Assembly: GCA_041583135.1 (NCBI GenBank)
Contig: JBFHGJ010000025.1
Coordinates: 1-60,771 of the forward strand
Length of the DNA stretch: 60,771 bases
Source: JABSOG01 sp041583135
Lineage (GTDB): Bacteria; Pseudomonadota; Gammaproteobacteria; Enterobacterales; Alteromonadaceae
Direction of reading: 5' to 3'
Shown: positions 1 through 9,351 of the stretch, in pieces
Numbering within the stretch: the first letter of the stretch is position 1
How the letters are laid out: each line of letters begins with the position of its first letter
The notes under the pieces: generated by a model
Told to the model about the DNA's origin: nothing
The model's database searches: none
The model's input: only the letters and a program-made list of their open reading frames with translations
Program-made: the position numbers and the translations under genes

Positions 1-2070
1 ATTGTCGTTGCTCCAACTTAACGTCGGCTGCAATGAAACCTGCTCGGCGTTGTTGGCCGGGCTTTGTGGTGCCACCTCAGAAACCTTATCCATGATTTTA
101 AGCTTTGCAACAATGGTGCGTTCTCTTGCGCCGTCACTGAGCCCTTTAATTTCAATCCTGTGGTCGCCAATTGCAGTCCCCTCAGCGACTTGGATATTCG
201 CGTTGGTCGCCACTCCCGGTTTAAAGGTATCGGCACTGAAACTGCCGCTGATACCATCGGCCAATTGGCCATAGCTCAGACGAATATCGGCGTTAAACTC
301 GTTGTAACCCGAGGCGTTGATAGTCACTGGCTGCAAGTCGCCCTTAACACAAATCTCTTGGCTTAAATTGGTGGCAGAGAGCGTAAAGCCCGGATTTGGG
401 TCGCCACAACTAGGCATCTTGAAACTCGATACTCGCGTCCCCCAACGGCCATCTTGCTTGCCATACTCAGAGGTAAACCAGAAGGTACAGTTATCTACCG
501 GATCGACCCCCATTTGCGAGTAGTCACCGTCACGATCAGATGAAATAGGACTAGTCCCTTCAACCAGCAGCTGCTCACCAAAGGTTAAAGTACCGGCTTC
601 ATCCGCATGATGACGGCCATTAAAGGCAATACTCGGAAAGCGTGACGGTCCGGTCGTCATGTAGGCCAAGGCAATATTGCCGTCACCATCCATCGCCACA
701 CCACCCATATAGCGGTTGTTGCCGTCGCCTTCGGTATAAGTACCTTCTTGATGTAACGCCCAATCGCTTTCGCCGCTGCGGCGTAGCTCAAACCAACGCA
801 CCGCAGCGGTATTGGACCCTACCTTGGTGATCAAATTGCCAACAATCGATTCATGGCCACTAAAGCGGCGATATTGACCTTTGTACATCACCACTTCGCG
901 CAACGGATCAAGGGTTTGCGTTTCTTCGGCTTGCTCCAAACAGCCATAACCCGGCCCGTTACAAGTAAATTTCGAATCGATTTCACTGATAGCGATATTA
1001 AAAGGGCCTTCCAACTTGCTGTTGTCTGGATTGTTAAAATCTGGCGCCAAGCTCCATAGCTCAAGATAGTCTTTCTCTGCATTGTTGGCGCCAGAATTAT
1101 GCAGCTCGTCATCACGATGACGAATAAATAGACCCGGCGTGCCTTGCGGCGCATCAAGCGGACCATCGACATCAATCGGCGTGATGGAGTTAAAGCCAAA
1201 GCCGGCCAACACTGGCACCTCCTGACGGATCATCGCCGCAGGTTCGCCTTTTAGCATTTTCTCACGTTCAAAAGCATATACCGCCGATTGGTTTTCATTG
1301 GCCGTCGCATAGTATACGCCACCGATCTGACTGTATTTGGGATAGTCGGGGAAGCTCGGCGCTTGAAACTCATAGGCATACCAGCCGCCGCTGACCGGAT
1401 CTTCGGTTTTAGACACCAACACACACAACTTATTCGGTCCCTGAGTCGAAAATTCAGTGAGTAACCAACGTTTCGCCTGCTCATCAAACAACACCACAGG
1501 GTCGCCCATGGTATTGGCACAATCGCCAGTTTGCATACTCGCCATATTCAAAGGGCCTGCAACCAATGCACCATCTGCCTTGTTATAAACATTAAAGGCA
1601 CTGCCCTCAGGGCTATTGATAGACTGAATGTAATACTTCAGACCAACATCACCGGTGGTATCCGGTGGATTGACGCCATTAAAGCCCAAACCGTCAATAT
1701 TCACCTCAGTGACGACGTTTTGAGCCTTTTTACCCTTGTTGTGGCTGGCGGCCAACTGCTTGGCCACCAAAGGATCCTCGCCGACGACCTTATTCACCGC
1801 CGGTAAAATCGTTTGAATATCACGAATATGGCGCGGATTGGCGACTTTTACCGGGTCGCCCGGCAACCATTTTTTTGCCGGCTTGAGCTGACGTAAATCA
1901 CCATCGAAATGGGCAGGGTTGGCGATAGAAACCGCCTTTGCGCCACGGCTGACCGACTTGGACACCGTATCGTTGATGGTTTGTGCCGACGCCGTGCCGG
2001 CAGAAATAAAGAACAAGGTAGAGCTGGCCAGAGCGGCGCACACCGCCCGGCTGAGATAAGTCGGATGCAT
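1..2070 (-). CDS. Large secreted beta-propeller-like protein, C-terminus cut by window edge
   Basis: An uninterrupted minus-strand frame of 690 codons reaches base 1 without a stop, so the C-terminus is missing. ATG at 2070 follows a strong ribosome site (GGAGGA). The first ~29 residues are a signal peptide ending near ASAQ. The body reads like a repeat-bladed extracellular protein; around residues 515-535 it has the pattern GDYSxMxVDPxDxCTFW followed by TSEYG, a signature I associate with secreted sialidase/propeller-like proteins of unknown function. The last visible residues (LQPTLSWSND) look like the start of an Fn3/Ig-like domain. A DUF4097-like gene lies 74 bp upstream in the same direction, so the two may share a transcript. 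An extracellular location is well supported; the substrate is unknown. Confidence 0.75.
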   Translation of the reverse strand, partial: MHPTYLSRAVCAALASSTLFFISAGTASAQTINDTVSKSVSRGAKAVSIANPAHFDGDLRQLKPAKKWLPGDPVKVANPRHIRDIQTILPAVNKVVGEDPLVAKQLAASHNKGKKAQNVVTEVNIDGLGFNGVNPPDTTGDVGLKYYIQSINSPEGSAFNVYNKADGALVAGPLNMASMQTGDCANTMGDPVVLFDEQAKRWLLTEFSTQGPNKLCVLVSKTEDPVSGGWYAYEFQAPSFPDYPKYSQIGGVYYATANENQSAVYAFEREKMLKGEPAAMIRQEVPVLAGFGFNSITPIDVDGPLDAPQGTPGLFIRHRDDELHNSGANNAEKDYLELWSLAPDFNNPDNSKLEGPFNIAISEIDSKFTCNGPGYGCLEQAEETQTLDPLREVVMYKGQYRRFSGHESIVGNLITKVGSNTAAVRWFELRRSGESDWALHQEGTYTEGDGNNRYMGGVAMDGDGNIALAYMTTGPSRFPSIAFNGRHHADEAGTLTFGEQLLVEGTSPISSDRDGDYSQMGVDPVDNCTFWFTSEYGKQDGRWGTRVSSFKMPSCGDPNPGFTLSATNLSQEICVKGDLQPVTINASGYNEFNADIRLSYGQLADGISGSFSADTFKPGVATNANIQVAEGTAIGDHRIEIKGLSDGARERTIVAKLKIMDKVSEVAPQSPANNAEQVSLQPTLSWSNDN

Positions 2071-2144
2071 AACACATTCCTCCAAATAGCGTGTTGGATT
2101 AATTCAATCTTATTTATTGAGAGCTCGGCCCGAACGTTTAAACC

Positions 2145-2753
2145 TTAGGGCTGAGCATTTTGTTGCGCCTGACGGCGAAAGATCTTGGCTGGTAGCTTGG
2201 CCTCTTTATGAGCCATGGGCTTAATCACCACCTTGCCACTGTCACTATGACCTGTAGCATGACCAGAAGTAGCCAGTTTGATGTTGCCGGTATGAGAGCG
2301 CGCCTCGACATTCGAGCCGCTTTTTTTGACCTTAATATCACCAAAGTCAGTGACCAGCTCTAAATCGATATAGGCCGGGATCCACACCCCCAAATCAAAC
2401 CGTCCAGACAGCTGTCCCGAATCATCAGCATTGCCTTTGGGATAGCTCACCACAACCTCGGTTACGCCATCGACGTCACGAATATCGATTGTGTGCTCCT
2501 TGCCTTTATCCCCAATGGTTTGAATAACCCCAGACAACTCAATATTGTCATAACTACTTGAACGTGAAGTGATATTACCAAAGGGATTAATCACCCTTAG
2601 CTTCTTTGCCTTAGGCAGCTCGCCAACATACTTATACTGTTCCAGCGTCACTGCCGGGGTGTTCGGCGCACGAGATACAGCCCCGCCGGCCTGTGCGCCA
2701 CAAGCAACGACCAAAACAGCGCCAACCGATAAAAACCGTAATATTGAATTCAT
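2145..2753 (-). CDS. Exported DUF4097-like beta-helix protein
   Basis: This 202-residue protein starts at the ATG at 2753 (MNSILRF), which gives a normal signal peptide ending near AQAGG; the frame extends eight codons further upstream but that would put a non-signal extension in front. The mature part is made of short beta-strand-rich repeats (for example FGNITSRSSSYDNIEL, DFGDIKVKKSGSNVEARS, GNIKLATSGHATGHSDSG), the layout of DUF4097 putative adhesin proteins that fold as a beta-solenoid. The C-terminus is basic (KIFRRQAQQNAQP). It lies 74 bp upstream of the large secreted protein on the same strand. I infer a cell-envelope or surface role. The family call rests on the repeat pattern only. 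Confidence 0.65.
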   Translation of the reverse strand: MNSILRFLSVGAVLVVACGAQAGGAVSRAPNTPAVTLEQYKYVGELPKAKKLRVINPFGNITSRSSSYDNIELSGVIQTIGDKGKEHTIDIRDVDGVTEVVVSYPKGNADDSGQLSGRFDLGVWIPAYIDLELVTDFGDIKVKKSGSNVEARSHTGNIKLATSGHATGHSDSGKVVIKPMAHKEAKLPAKIFRRQAQQNAQP

Positions 2754-3180
2754 AATGAACCCCGTTAAATTGACCACGTATTTTCAGTGTAAGGATTAAA
2801 AGACACATAAATAGTGAGGTTCTGTATCGCCAACGTATCCTAAACTCGCCACCGTCAACATTTAGATACATCTACAGCGGCCAAATGTCACAATTCAACC
2901 GCCGAACGCCCCAAAAATCCGTTTGCAACACCAGTACCTATAAAAAAAGTGTCAGACACCAACATCAGCCTAAAAAATACAACCCTATGATTTTAATTGT
3001 TTTTTATCAAAATGATTGAACTTGGTGTCTGACACCTAGACATTTTTTAAGATGGGCTATGTGTTGTTTTGTATCTGAGGTTTTAGGTTGCGGTTACATG
3101 CCTGCTATACACCGTTATACTTGTTGGGCGAAGAATTTTGTATGCTGCCGGAGTGTTTATCTCAAAAGGGCTGTTTTACT
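2754..3180. other. 427-bp gene-free stretch between divergent genes
   Basis: No credible coding frame is present. It is AT-rich and carries the two copies of a palindromic element listed separately (2949-3036). It must hold the divergent promoters for the DUF4097-like gene (minus) and the TonB-dependent receptor (plus), but I could not choose a convincing -35/-10 pair. No Fur box is visible in front of the receptor. Confidence 0.6.
2949..3036. repeat. Pair of inverted GTGTCAGACACC palindromes (REP-like)
   Basis: GTGTCAGACACC at 2949-2960 and GGTGTCTGACACC at 3024-3036 are near-palindromes facing each other across about 63 bp of AT-rich DNA. The shared core extends to GTGTCAGACACCAA in opposite orientations. 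From memory, this word is common between genes in proteobacteria and near REP-associated (IS200-like) transposases; no transposase is present here. Confidence 0.55.
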
Positions 3181-5112
3181 ATGTTTTTTCGACGTTCCAT
3201 AATTTGCAGTACCATTACAGCCCTTCTCGCCGCTAGCTCTACCAGCGCTTTAGCCAAGTCAGGCCAAAGCGATACCAGCACCAAAACTCAAGCGCTGCAA
3301 ACCATTGTCGTCATTGGCAATAAGCATCAACACACCAGCGCACCTAGTGGTAACTCACAAATGCTGTTTGCCAGCGACTTCTCCCCAAGCGTACGCAATT
3401 TGAGCGAGCTGATTGCCGATACGCCCGGCGCCGAGCTTTCCGGCCAAGGGGGACTATTTCAGGTCTACGCACTGCGCGGCATGTCGCGCTGGCGCGTTTT
3501 GACCCAAGTGGCCGGTGTTCCCGTGCACACGGAAAGACGTGCAGGCACCGCCGCTTCTTTTATTTCACCTTGGCTTGTCGGACAGACTGAAATCGTCAAA
3601 GGCCCAGTATCGACATTGTATGGTTCTGGCGGATTGGCCGGTATTGCGCAGATCCAACCACGTCAATTCCACGGTTTAAACTTACAAACCGGCTTTAGCA
3701 GCAACGGTGATGTACAATTTGAAAACCTTGGCTGGGGAAACGAACAATACAGCTTAGGTATCAGCCATCAAACAGAGAAAAATGGTCAAACGCCAAGTGG
3801 TGACGCCATCAACAGTCACTTCGAGCAAACCAGCACCAGCTTTTTAGGTCACTGGCAGTTCGATGAGGATATCGAATCGCGTCTGATGCTGCTCTACGGC
3901 AACGGCAACGATATCGGCAAGGCCAATAACGAAGACTTTAGCAATAAAAAATACACCACCTATCCAGATGAAAATCATCTGATGGCGCAGTTTGCGCTGG
4001 AAAAACGCGATGAGTGGCAAGCCAATTTTTCACTCCATCAACACGATCTGCTGACGCAAACCATTCGCTTTGGTCAGCGTATCAACAGTGCTACCGCAAA
4101 AGCGAATGACTATTCCTTAAACTTCTCAAAAAACTGGCAATGGCAAGCGTTTCAAGGCCGCTGGGGTGTTGAACAAGAATATCGCGACAACATTCATGCC
4201 AGTGAGCGTGAGCTTAACCTTAAATCTGATGTCGTTGCTACTAGCGAATTTTTAGACGCAGAACAATACAGTGCAGCCCTATTTGCCTTCGCCAACTATC
4301 AACTCAATGACTGGGCTTTCAGTCTTGGCGGCCGCTATAGCTACATCAAACAATCATCCCACTTCGACCAGCCGCAACACCAAGACCGCTCAGACAGCAA
4401 AGCCACCTATTTTGCCTCAGCGGCCTATCAGCTGGACGACAACTGGCAGCTCACCTCATCGCTATCAACCGGTTTTCGCTTTCCATCGGTAAGCGAGCGG
4501 TTTTATAACGGTATGACCGCCCGTGGGCAAACCTTTGGCAACCCGCAATTGCAAAGCGAAACAGCACAAAACATCGAGTTTGGCTTTAACTATCACAACG
4601 ACAACATTAAGTGGTTGATGAGTGCCTTCAATAATGATATCGACCATTATATTGAGCGCATTGATATGCCAGACGATACCCGCACCTACCGCAATCTCGA
4701 CAAGGGCACCATCAAAGGTGTCGAATTTGGCTTTAACCACCAGCTCAGTGACAGCTTCAGTTATGAACTCAGTGGCCACCATCTCAAAGGCCGTGACATA
4801 AACGGCGATGCTATTGCCGATATCTCCCCGAATAAGCTGCAACTGGCACTCAACTACGACCATCAACAATGGCAGGCACAATTGCGAATAAAACATCGCT
4901 TTTCACACCGCAGCGTTGCCTCAGGTGAACAACCACTTGATTCGGTAAACATTGTCACAGGTCATATTGACTATTATTTGTCTGACAGTTGGCAGTTAAC
5001 CCTCTGGGCCGATAATCTTTTGAACAAGGAATATGCCGTTACCAGCGATGATAAAAGCGCGTTATCGAACGAACGCCGTTTTGGCGTTACTCTAAGCTGG
5101 TCAATGGAATAA
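3181..5112 (+). CDS. TonB-dependent outer-membrane receptor
   Basis: A 643-residue receptor that imports a bound ligand across the outer membrane using TonB energy. I chose ATG 3181 because MFFRRSIICSTITALL gives a proper signal peptide ending at SALA (about residue 25); the frame is open upstream to 3088, with another ATG at 3142, but those would bury the signal. A TonB box-like TIVVIG lies at residues 41-46, then a plug domain (SELIADTPGAELSGQGG, ALRGM, EIVKGPVSTLYGSGGLAG) to about residue 165, then a 22-strand-type barrel with GFRFPSVSERFYNG and GNPQLQSE motifs and a C-terminal strand ending LSWSME. The ligand cannot be read from sequence, and no Fur box precedes it. The hydrolase downstream may act on the same nutrient, which is inference. 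Confidence 0.9.
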   Translation: MFFRRSIICSTITALLAASSTSALAKSGQSDTSTKTQALQTIVVIGNKHQHTSAPSGNSQMLFASDFSPSVRNLSELIADTPGAELSGQGGLFQVYALRGMSRWRVLTQVAGVPVHTERRAGTAASFISPWLVGQTEIVKGPVSTLYGSGGLAGIAQIQPRQFHGLNLQTGFSSNGDVQFENLGWGNEQYSLGISHQTEKNGQTPSGDAINSHFEQTSTSFLGHWQFDEDIESRLMLLYGNGNDIGKANNEDFSNKKYTTYPDENHLMAQFALEKRDEWQANFSLHQHDLLTQTIRFGQRINSATAKANDYSLNFSKNWQWQAFQGRWGVEQEYRDNIHASERELNLKSDVVATSEFLDAEQYSAALFAFANYQLNDWAFSLGGRYSYIKQSSHFDQPQHQDRSDSKATYFASAAYQLDDNWQLTSSLSTGFRFPSVSERFYNGMTARGQTFGNPQLQSETAQNIEFGFNYHNDNIKWLMSAFNNDIDHYIERIDMPDDTRTYRNLDKGTIKGVEFGFNHQLSDSFSYELSGHHLKGRDINGDAIADISPNKLQLALNYDHQQWQAQLRIKHRFSHRSVASGEQPLDSVNIVTGHIDYYLSDSWQLTLWADNLLNKEYAVTSDDKSALSNERRFGVTLSWSME

Positions 5113-5130
5113 CCTTTCACAACCGCTTTC

Positions 5131-5162
5131 GCGGCGTCTATCAGTTAAAGTTTAGACGCCGC
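5131..5162 (+). terminator. Hairpin after TonB receptor gene
   Basis: A perfect 10-bp stem GCGGCGTCTA/TAGACGCCGC with a 12-base loop lies 18 bp after the receptor stop. The T-tract is short (TTTAC), so termination may be partial. Confidence 0.6.
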
Positions 5163-5229
5163 TTTACTACCAAACCCGCCACCCTCAACTATACTGAAAT
5201 AAACAAAAAGAGTTGTCTTGGAGGTGGCT

Positions 5230-7419
5230 ATGCCTGCTCGTAAAAAGCGTCTGTTTTGTTTGTTCTCCTTGTTGGCCGTGCTGCTTTTGACGGTCGCTTT
5301 TCGCGATGCCAATGAGCGCCCTAATCAATTTAAAATCAGCAAGATACCGCAGCACATCGAATACAACGCGATGCTTGAAGTAAGCACTCACATTCGCCAA
5401 ACCCCAAGACCTAAAGAAACCTTCGATTTTCCCATTGAGGTTGGTCAACATGGCCCTGTACAGTCGCTCTACAGCGGCTCTTTGCAATATCCTTTTTATT
5501 GTATGACTTGGGAGTCGGGCTTGGGTCAGCCGCTAATCGATAACCACCAAGGCATCGGAGTACCTGTCTACCAGTTCGATGACCATGGCCAGCTTAGCGA
5601 CCACATTGCCGGTTACAGTCAAGACTGCCAAATCAACACTCGTATCGATTACTTCTATATCGACCATAACGGCAAACATCAGCCATATACGGCAAACACC
5701 AATCCCGACGACATCGAACAATTGACCATCAAGCAAAAACAGGTGCCTTTTATCATTCGCACAGAGCGTGGCACCATCAATCGCTTCATTTATGTCATTG
5801 CCATGCTTGTCGGGGAGCAGTCCAACCATCAGTTACAAAACACCAGCTACTGGAATCAAAAACTGATTTACCAATTTGGTGGCGGCTCCGGCATCGGCTT
5901 TCGTCAAGGTAAGCTGCCGCTGCATAAGATCCTCGAACGACGTCAAGATCAGCTAAAGCAGGGTTATGCCGTTATCGGCTCTACCGGCAACATCACCTCC
6001 TATACCTACAATATGCTGTTGGCGGAAGACACCGCCGTAAGAGTCAAACGCCAATTTGAAGCGCGCTACGGCAAACCACAATACACCGTTGGCGTCGGCG
6101 GCTCGGGCGGCGCCATTCAATCTTATCTGCTGGCACAAAATCACCCCACTCTGTTAGATGGCATTATTCCACAATATTCCTACCCGGATATGGTCAGTCA
6201 AACCATCTATGCCTTGGATTGCGATCTGATTGAGCACTACTTTGCCATTGTCGATAGCGACAATCCTCGTTGGCAAAACTGGCCTGAGCGCCAGGCCATC
6301 GTAGGGCTTAATCATCTCAACGGCTTTGCCCAAAAATACCCATGGCTGGTGATGCTCAACCAATCCCTTGCCGGTGTTTTGCCTCATCGCCCCAAGGGTT
6401 CAAGTGAATGCATCAACGGTTGGTTTGGATTATCGAGCCTGATCAATAACCCGCGCATGAGCTATTTAAAACCCTACTTTGACGATACCCTGCTCGCACA
6501 AGTGCATTGGAGTTATTGGCAAGACATGGTACAGATATACGGTCGCGACGATGACGGTTTTGCCCGCACCACTTGGGACAACGAAGGTGTACAATATGGT
6601 CTAAAAGCACTACAAGAAAAGCGCATTAGTATCGCTGAATTTATCAACCTCAACCGCCATGTCGGCGCTTGGAAAGCGCAAAAGGATATGCAGACAGAAC
6701 GTTTTTTCTTTGCGTTTAGTCACGATTTTCCGGTATGGACTTCAATGTGGAGCCGTCACAATATCACCCAAAACGACCCAAAACCGGCCACACGACACAA
6801 AGCATCTACTGCCGCAATTGCTCAAGCCTATCGTTACGGTCAAATTTTTATCGGCAACTTAGACGTACCGGTCATCGACGTGCGCCATTACCTCGAAGAA
6901 CAGCTCGACATGCACCATGCCTCAGCGTCTTTTGCCAGTCGTCTGCGAATGAAGCAATACGGTCGCGAACAGGCCCAGTTGATTTGGATGAGCCGTAAAG
7001 ACTATGACTACACCAATGCCGCGTTTGCAGCCATGGACCGTTGGCTTGAAAATATTAGCCGGACGCCGCAACGAGGGGTAGTCGCCAACAAGCCAGCTGA
7101 GCTTGAAGACCAATGTGCCGATGAAAACGGTCGCTTACTGGCTAAAGGACCACAGGTTTGGGATGGTCAATACAATGATAAACCTGCGGGGGAGTGTACC
7201 AAGTTGCACCCAATCTACACCACCTCACGAATACAGGCCGGCGACAACTGGGCCGCCAGCACCTTTAAATGCACATTGCAGCCAGTGGCACAAGCGATGG
7301 AAAAAGGGCTTTACGGCGCACATGACGAGCCACAGCTGTTAGCCGAACTGGAAGCGATTTTTCCCACTGGCGTATGCGACTACAGTGCACCAGACCTCGG
7401 CCGTCCGTCAGACCTTTAA
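5230..7419 (+). CDS. DUF6351-like exported alpha/beta hydrolase
   Basis: A 729-residue protein. ATG 5230 has an excellent ribosome site (GGAGGTG at 5220-5226); an in-frame TTG at 5218 overlaps that site and is unlikely. The N-terminus (KKRLFCLFSLLAVLLLTVAF) is an uncleaved anchor or signal sequence. The nucleophile elbow GVGGSGGAIQ puts the likely catalytic serine at residue 292, as in alpha/beta hydrolases of the tannase/feruloyl-esterase type and of DUF6351. The length, about 700 residues, fits DUF6351. The conserved block DVRHYLEEQLDMHHA sits near residue 550. Acid and histidine partners cannot be assigned by eye. It lies between a TonB receptor and an aminopeptidase and ends by overlapping the convergent gene by four bases. 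The substrate is unknown. Confidence 0.7.
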   Translation: MPARKKRLFCLFSLLAVLLLTVAFRDANERPNQFKISKIPQHIEYNAMLEVSTHIRQTPRPKETFDFPIEVGQHGPVQSLYSGSLQYPFYCMTWESGLGQPLIDNHQGIGVPVYQFDDHGQLSDHIAGYSQDCQINTRIDYFYIDHNGKHQPYTANTNPDDIEQLTIKQKQVPFIIRTERGTINRFIYVIAMLVGEQSNHQLQNTSYWNQKLIYQFGGGSGIGFRQGKLPLHKILERRQDQLKQGYAVIGSTGNITSYTYNMLLAEDTAVRVKRQFEARYGKPQYTVGVGGSGGAIQSYLLAQNHPTLLDGIIPQYSYPDMVSQTIYALDCDLIEHYFAIVDSDNPRWQNWPERQAIVGLNHLNGFAQKYPWLVMLNQSLAGVLPHRPKGSSECINGWFGLSSLINNPRMSYLKPYFDDTLLAQVHWSYWQDMVQIYGRDDDGFARTTWDNEGVQYGLKALQEKRISIAEFINLNRHVGAWKAQKDMQTERFFFAFSHDFPVWTSMWSRHNITQNDPKPATRHKASTAAIAQAYRYGQIFIGNLDVPVIDVRHYLEEQLDMHHASASFASRLRMKQYGREQAQLIWMSRKDYDYTNAAFAAMDRWLENISRTPQRGVVANKPAELEDQCADENGRLLAKGPQVWDGQYNDKPAGECTKLHPIYTTSRIQAGDNWAASTFKCTLQPVAQAMEKGLYGAHDEPQLLAELEAIFPTGVCDYSAPDLGRPSDL

Positions 7420-9131
7420 TTGTCGCGGTGCTTGCGCCCTGTTTTGCGCCATTTGTCAAAATGCGGCTGGTGGCGCAGCACTTTACTGTTAGGATCAGGG
7501 ATCACCACCGCCTTTTTGCTCGCTTTAACGACACCTTTACCGTTGGACATCGCAAGCGTAACAACCTCACCATCGATACTGACCTCTAACGGCATGGGAA
7601 AAGGCACGTCATCTTGGGTCTGCCAGCGATACTCAATCGAGTCGCCTTGGCGAGTCGCCACCAGCTCCGGCAGTTTCGCTTGATATAAATATACCTTGAA
7701 CAGCCAGCCTAAATCTTGGCCGCTTTGTTGCTCGGCAGCAGCGATAAAATCGTCGGTAGCGGCAAACCTCGGGGCGAAATTGCCCGGCTTGGGATCTGTC
7801 GTACCGTAGACAACCGCTCTTATCGTGGCAAAAAACGCCTTGTCGCCAATCAACGCTCTTAAGGTATGCAAAAACAAAGCCCCTTTATAATAAGCATCTT
7901 GGCCAGAGCCATCGGCCTGTAAATCGTTCTCAGTACGGGGCTTGGCGTGTACCATCGCCCCGTCATTGCGAATGGCGTGACGTTGACGATATAAAAACGC
8001 ATGATATGCCAAGTCGCCCTGTAAATACTGGGCATATAAGCCCTGCATATAGGTTCCTAGTCCTTCGTGTAGCCAAATATCGTCTTGATTTTTGTGGGTT
8101 AGCTGATTGCCGAACCACTCGTGAGAAAACTCATGATGTAACAGCCAATCATAACCGTAGTAACCTACTTTGTAGCCGTTACCATAGGCGTTGATGGTTT
8201 GATGCTCCATACCTAAATGCGGCGTTTCAACCACCCCCATCTTGTCATCATAAAACGGATAAGGCCCAATCATTGCTTCAAAAAAATCCAACATAGGAGC
8301 AAACTCATCAAACAATCCCTGCGCCTTTTCACCATTGCTGGGCAAATGCCAGTACATCAAATCAATGGTATTGCCATAGCGGCTTTGGTATTTACCGCTG
8401 AGTAATTCAAATGGCCCGACATTTAGACTCACCGCATAAGTATTGACTGGCCGCTCACTGCGCCAATGAAATGTACGCCAATCGCCTTGAGTTTCATCGC
8501 TGATCAAACGCCCGTTGGACACTGCGCTAAGGTTTGCCGGGACGGTAATACGAATATCCAACGACTGCGGCTCTCTTAGCGGGTTGTCGATACAAGGCCA
8601 AAACAGGTCGCACCCTTCGCTTTGCACCGCAGTTGCAATCCAAGGTTGTCCTTGCGGAGTCTTCTGCCAAATGATGCCTCCTTGCCAAGGCGGGTTTTTC
8701 GCCACATGTGGCGCGCCACTGTAAACGATAGTTAGCAGCTGCTCAGAGCCCAACGTGGTCTTGCCTCGTAGCGCAATGGACAATTGGCCATTGACATGCC
8801 GGTAGCTGGGCCGCTTTACCTCAACGCCGTTTAAACTGACGTTTTCAATGGTAAAAAGGCTATCTAGATCAATCACAATACGCTCGCTTTGCGCGCGTGT
8901 TTTGAGCGTCAGCCTAGCAATGCCCGCCAAAGACTGAGTTTGCGGATAAAGCGTAAACGACAAATCGGCGTGGGCCAGTTCAAAGGCACTCTGGGCCTGA
9001 CTAAGTGGCCCGCCAGAAGACATGGTATGCATTCTTTCGGGCGAAATCACATCGCTTTGCTCATCCGAGTGTTTGGTTAGGGTGCAACCACTCAATCCCA
9101 CAACCAACAGCATTACCAGCAATCTTGTCAT
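7416..9131 (-). CDS. M1-family zinc aminopeptidase lipoprotein
   Basis: A 571-residue enzyme that removes N-terminal amino acids from peptides. The zinc site HEFSH is at residues 333-337 and the third ligand is E356 (18 residues later, in LHEGLGTYM), the M1 signature. The exopeptidase motif is the variant LGMEHQTINAYG. The first residues MTRLLVMLLVVGLSGC form a lipobox, so it is a periplasmic or outer-membrane lipoprotein. Two adjacent ATGs (9134 and 9131) could start it; 9131 has better spacing (7 nt) from AAGGG. It lacks the large C-terminal helical domain of PepN, so it belongs to the short M1 group. Its stop codon overlaps that of the convergent hydrolase gene. Confidence 0.9.
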   Translation of the reverse strand: MTRLLVMLLVVGLSGCTLTKHSDEQSDVISPERMHTMSSGGPLSQAQSAFELAHADLSFTLYPQTQSLAGIARLTLKTRAQSERIVIDLDSLFTIENVSLNGVEVKRPSYRHVNGQLSIALRGKTTLGSEQLLTIVYSGAPHVAKNPPWQGGIIWQKTPQGQPWIATAVQSEGCDLFWPCIDNPLREPQSLDIRITVPANLSAVSNGRLISDETQGDWRTFHWRSERPVNTYAVSLNVGPFELLSGKYQSRYGNTIDLMYWHLPSNGEKAQGLFDEFAPMLDFFEAMIGPYPFYDDKMGVVETPHLGMEHQTINAYGNGYKVGYYGYDWLLHHEFSHEWFGNQLTHKNQDDIWLHEGLGTYMQGLYAQYLQGDLAYHAFLYRQRHAIRNDGAMVHAKPRTENDLQADGSGQDAYYKGALFLHTLRALIGDKAFFATIRAVVYGTTDPKPGNFAPRFAATDDFIAAAEQQSGQDLGWLFKVYLYQAKLPELVATRQGDSIEYRWQTQDDVPFPMPLEVSIDGEVVTLAMSNGKGVVKASKKAVVIPDPNSKVLRHQPHFDKWRKTGRKHRDN

Positions 9132-9351
9132 CATCAGACCCTTAAGCAAAAGCACTCATTATAAGGAGCGCGAGCGAAAACAAAGAAGCGCCTTCAGTGG
9201 AGATAATTGTTAGTTAATGTTTCCAATGACTTAAAAAGCCGCCGCCGGGCTGTAAATCCATTGACAGAAGTTGTAACCTGAGCGCTGAACTGGCATCGCA
9301 TGCTATCGATATTTCGCGATTTACATACCCTATTTGGTCATAAAAATTTTC

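Noticed and set aside
1848..2075. Short frame starting near the same place as the large secreted protein (75 codons)
   Set aside because: It is in another frame over the real coding sequence, has no signal peptide and no ribosome site; the 690-codon frame from 2070 has both.
3088..3180. N-terminal extension of the TonB-dependent receptor
   Set aside because: It would place 31 residues before a normal signal peptide.
2754..3180. Fur box upstream of the TonB-dependent receptor
   Set aside because: No sequence approaching the Fur consensus was found, so iron control of this receptor is not claimed.
4465..4896. 143-codon antisense frame within the TonB receptor gene
   Set aside because: No ribosome site or family features; it mirrors the third-codon pattern of the receptor gene.
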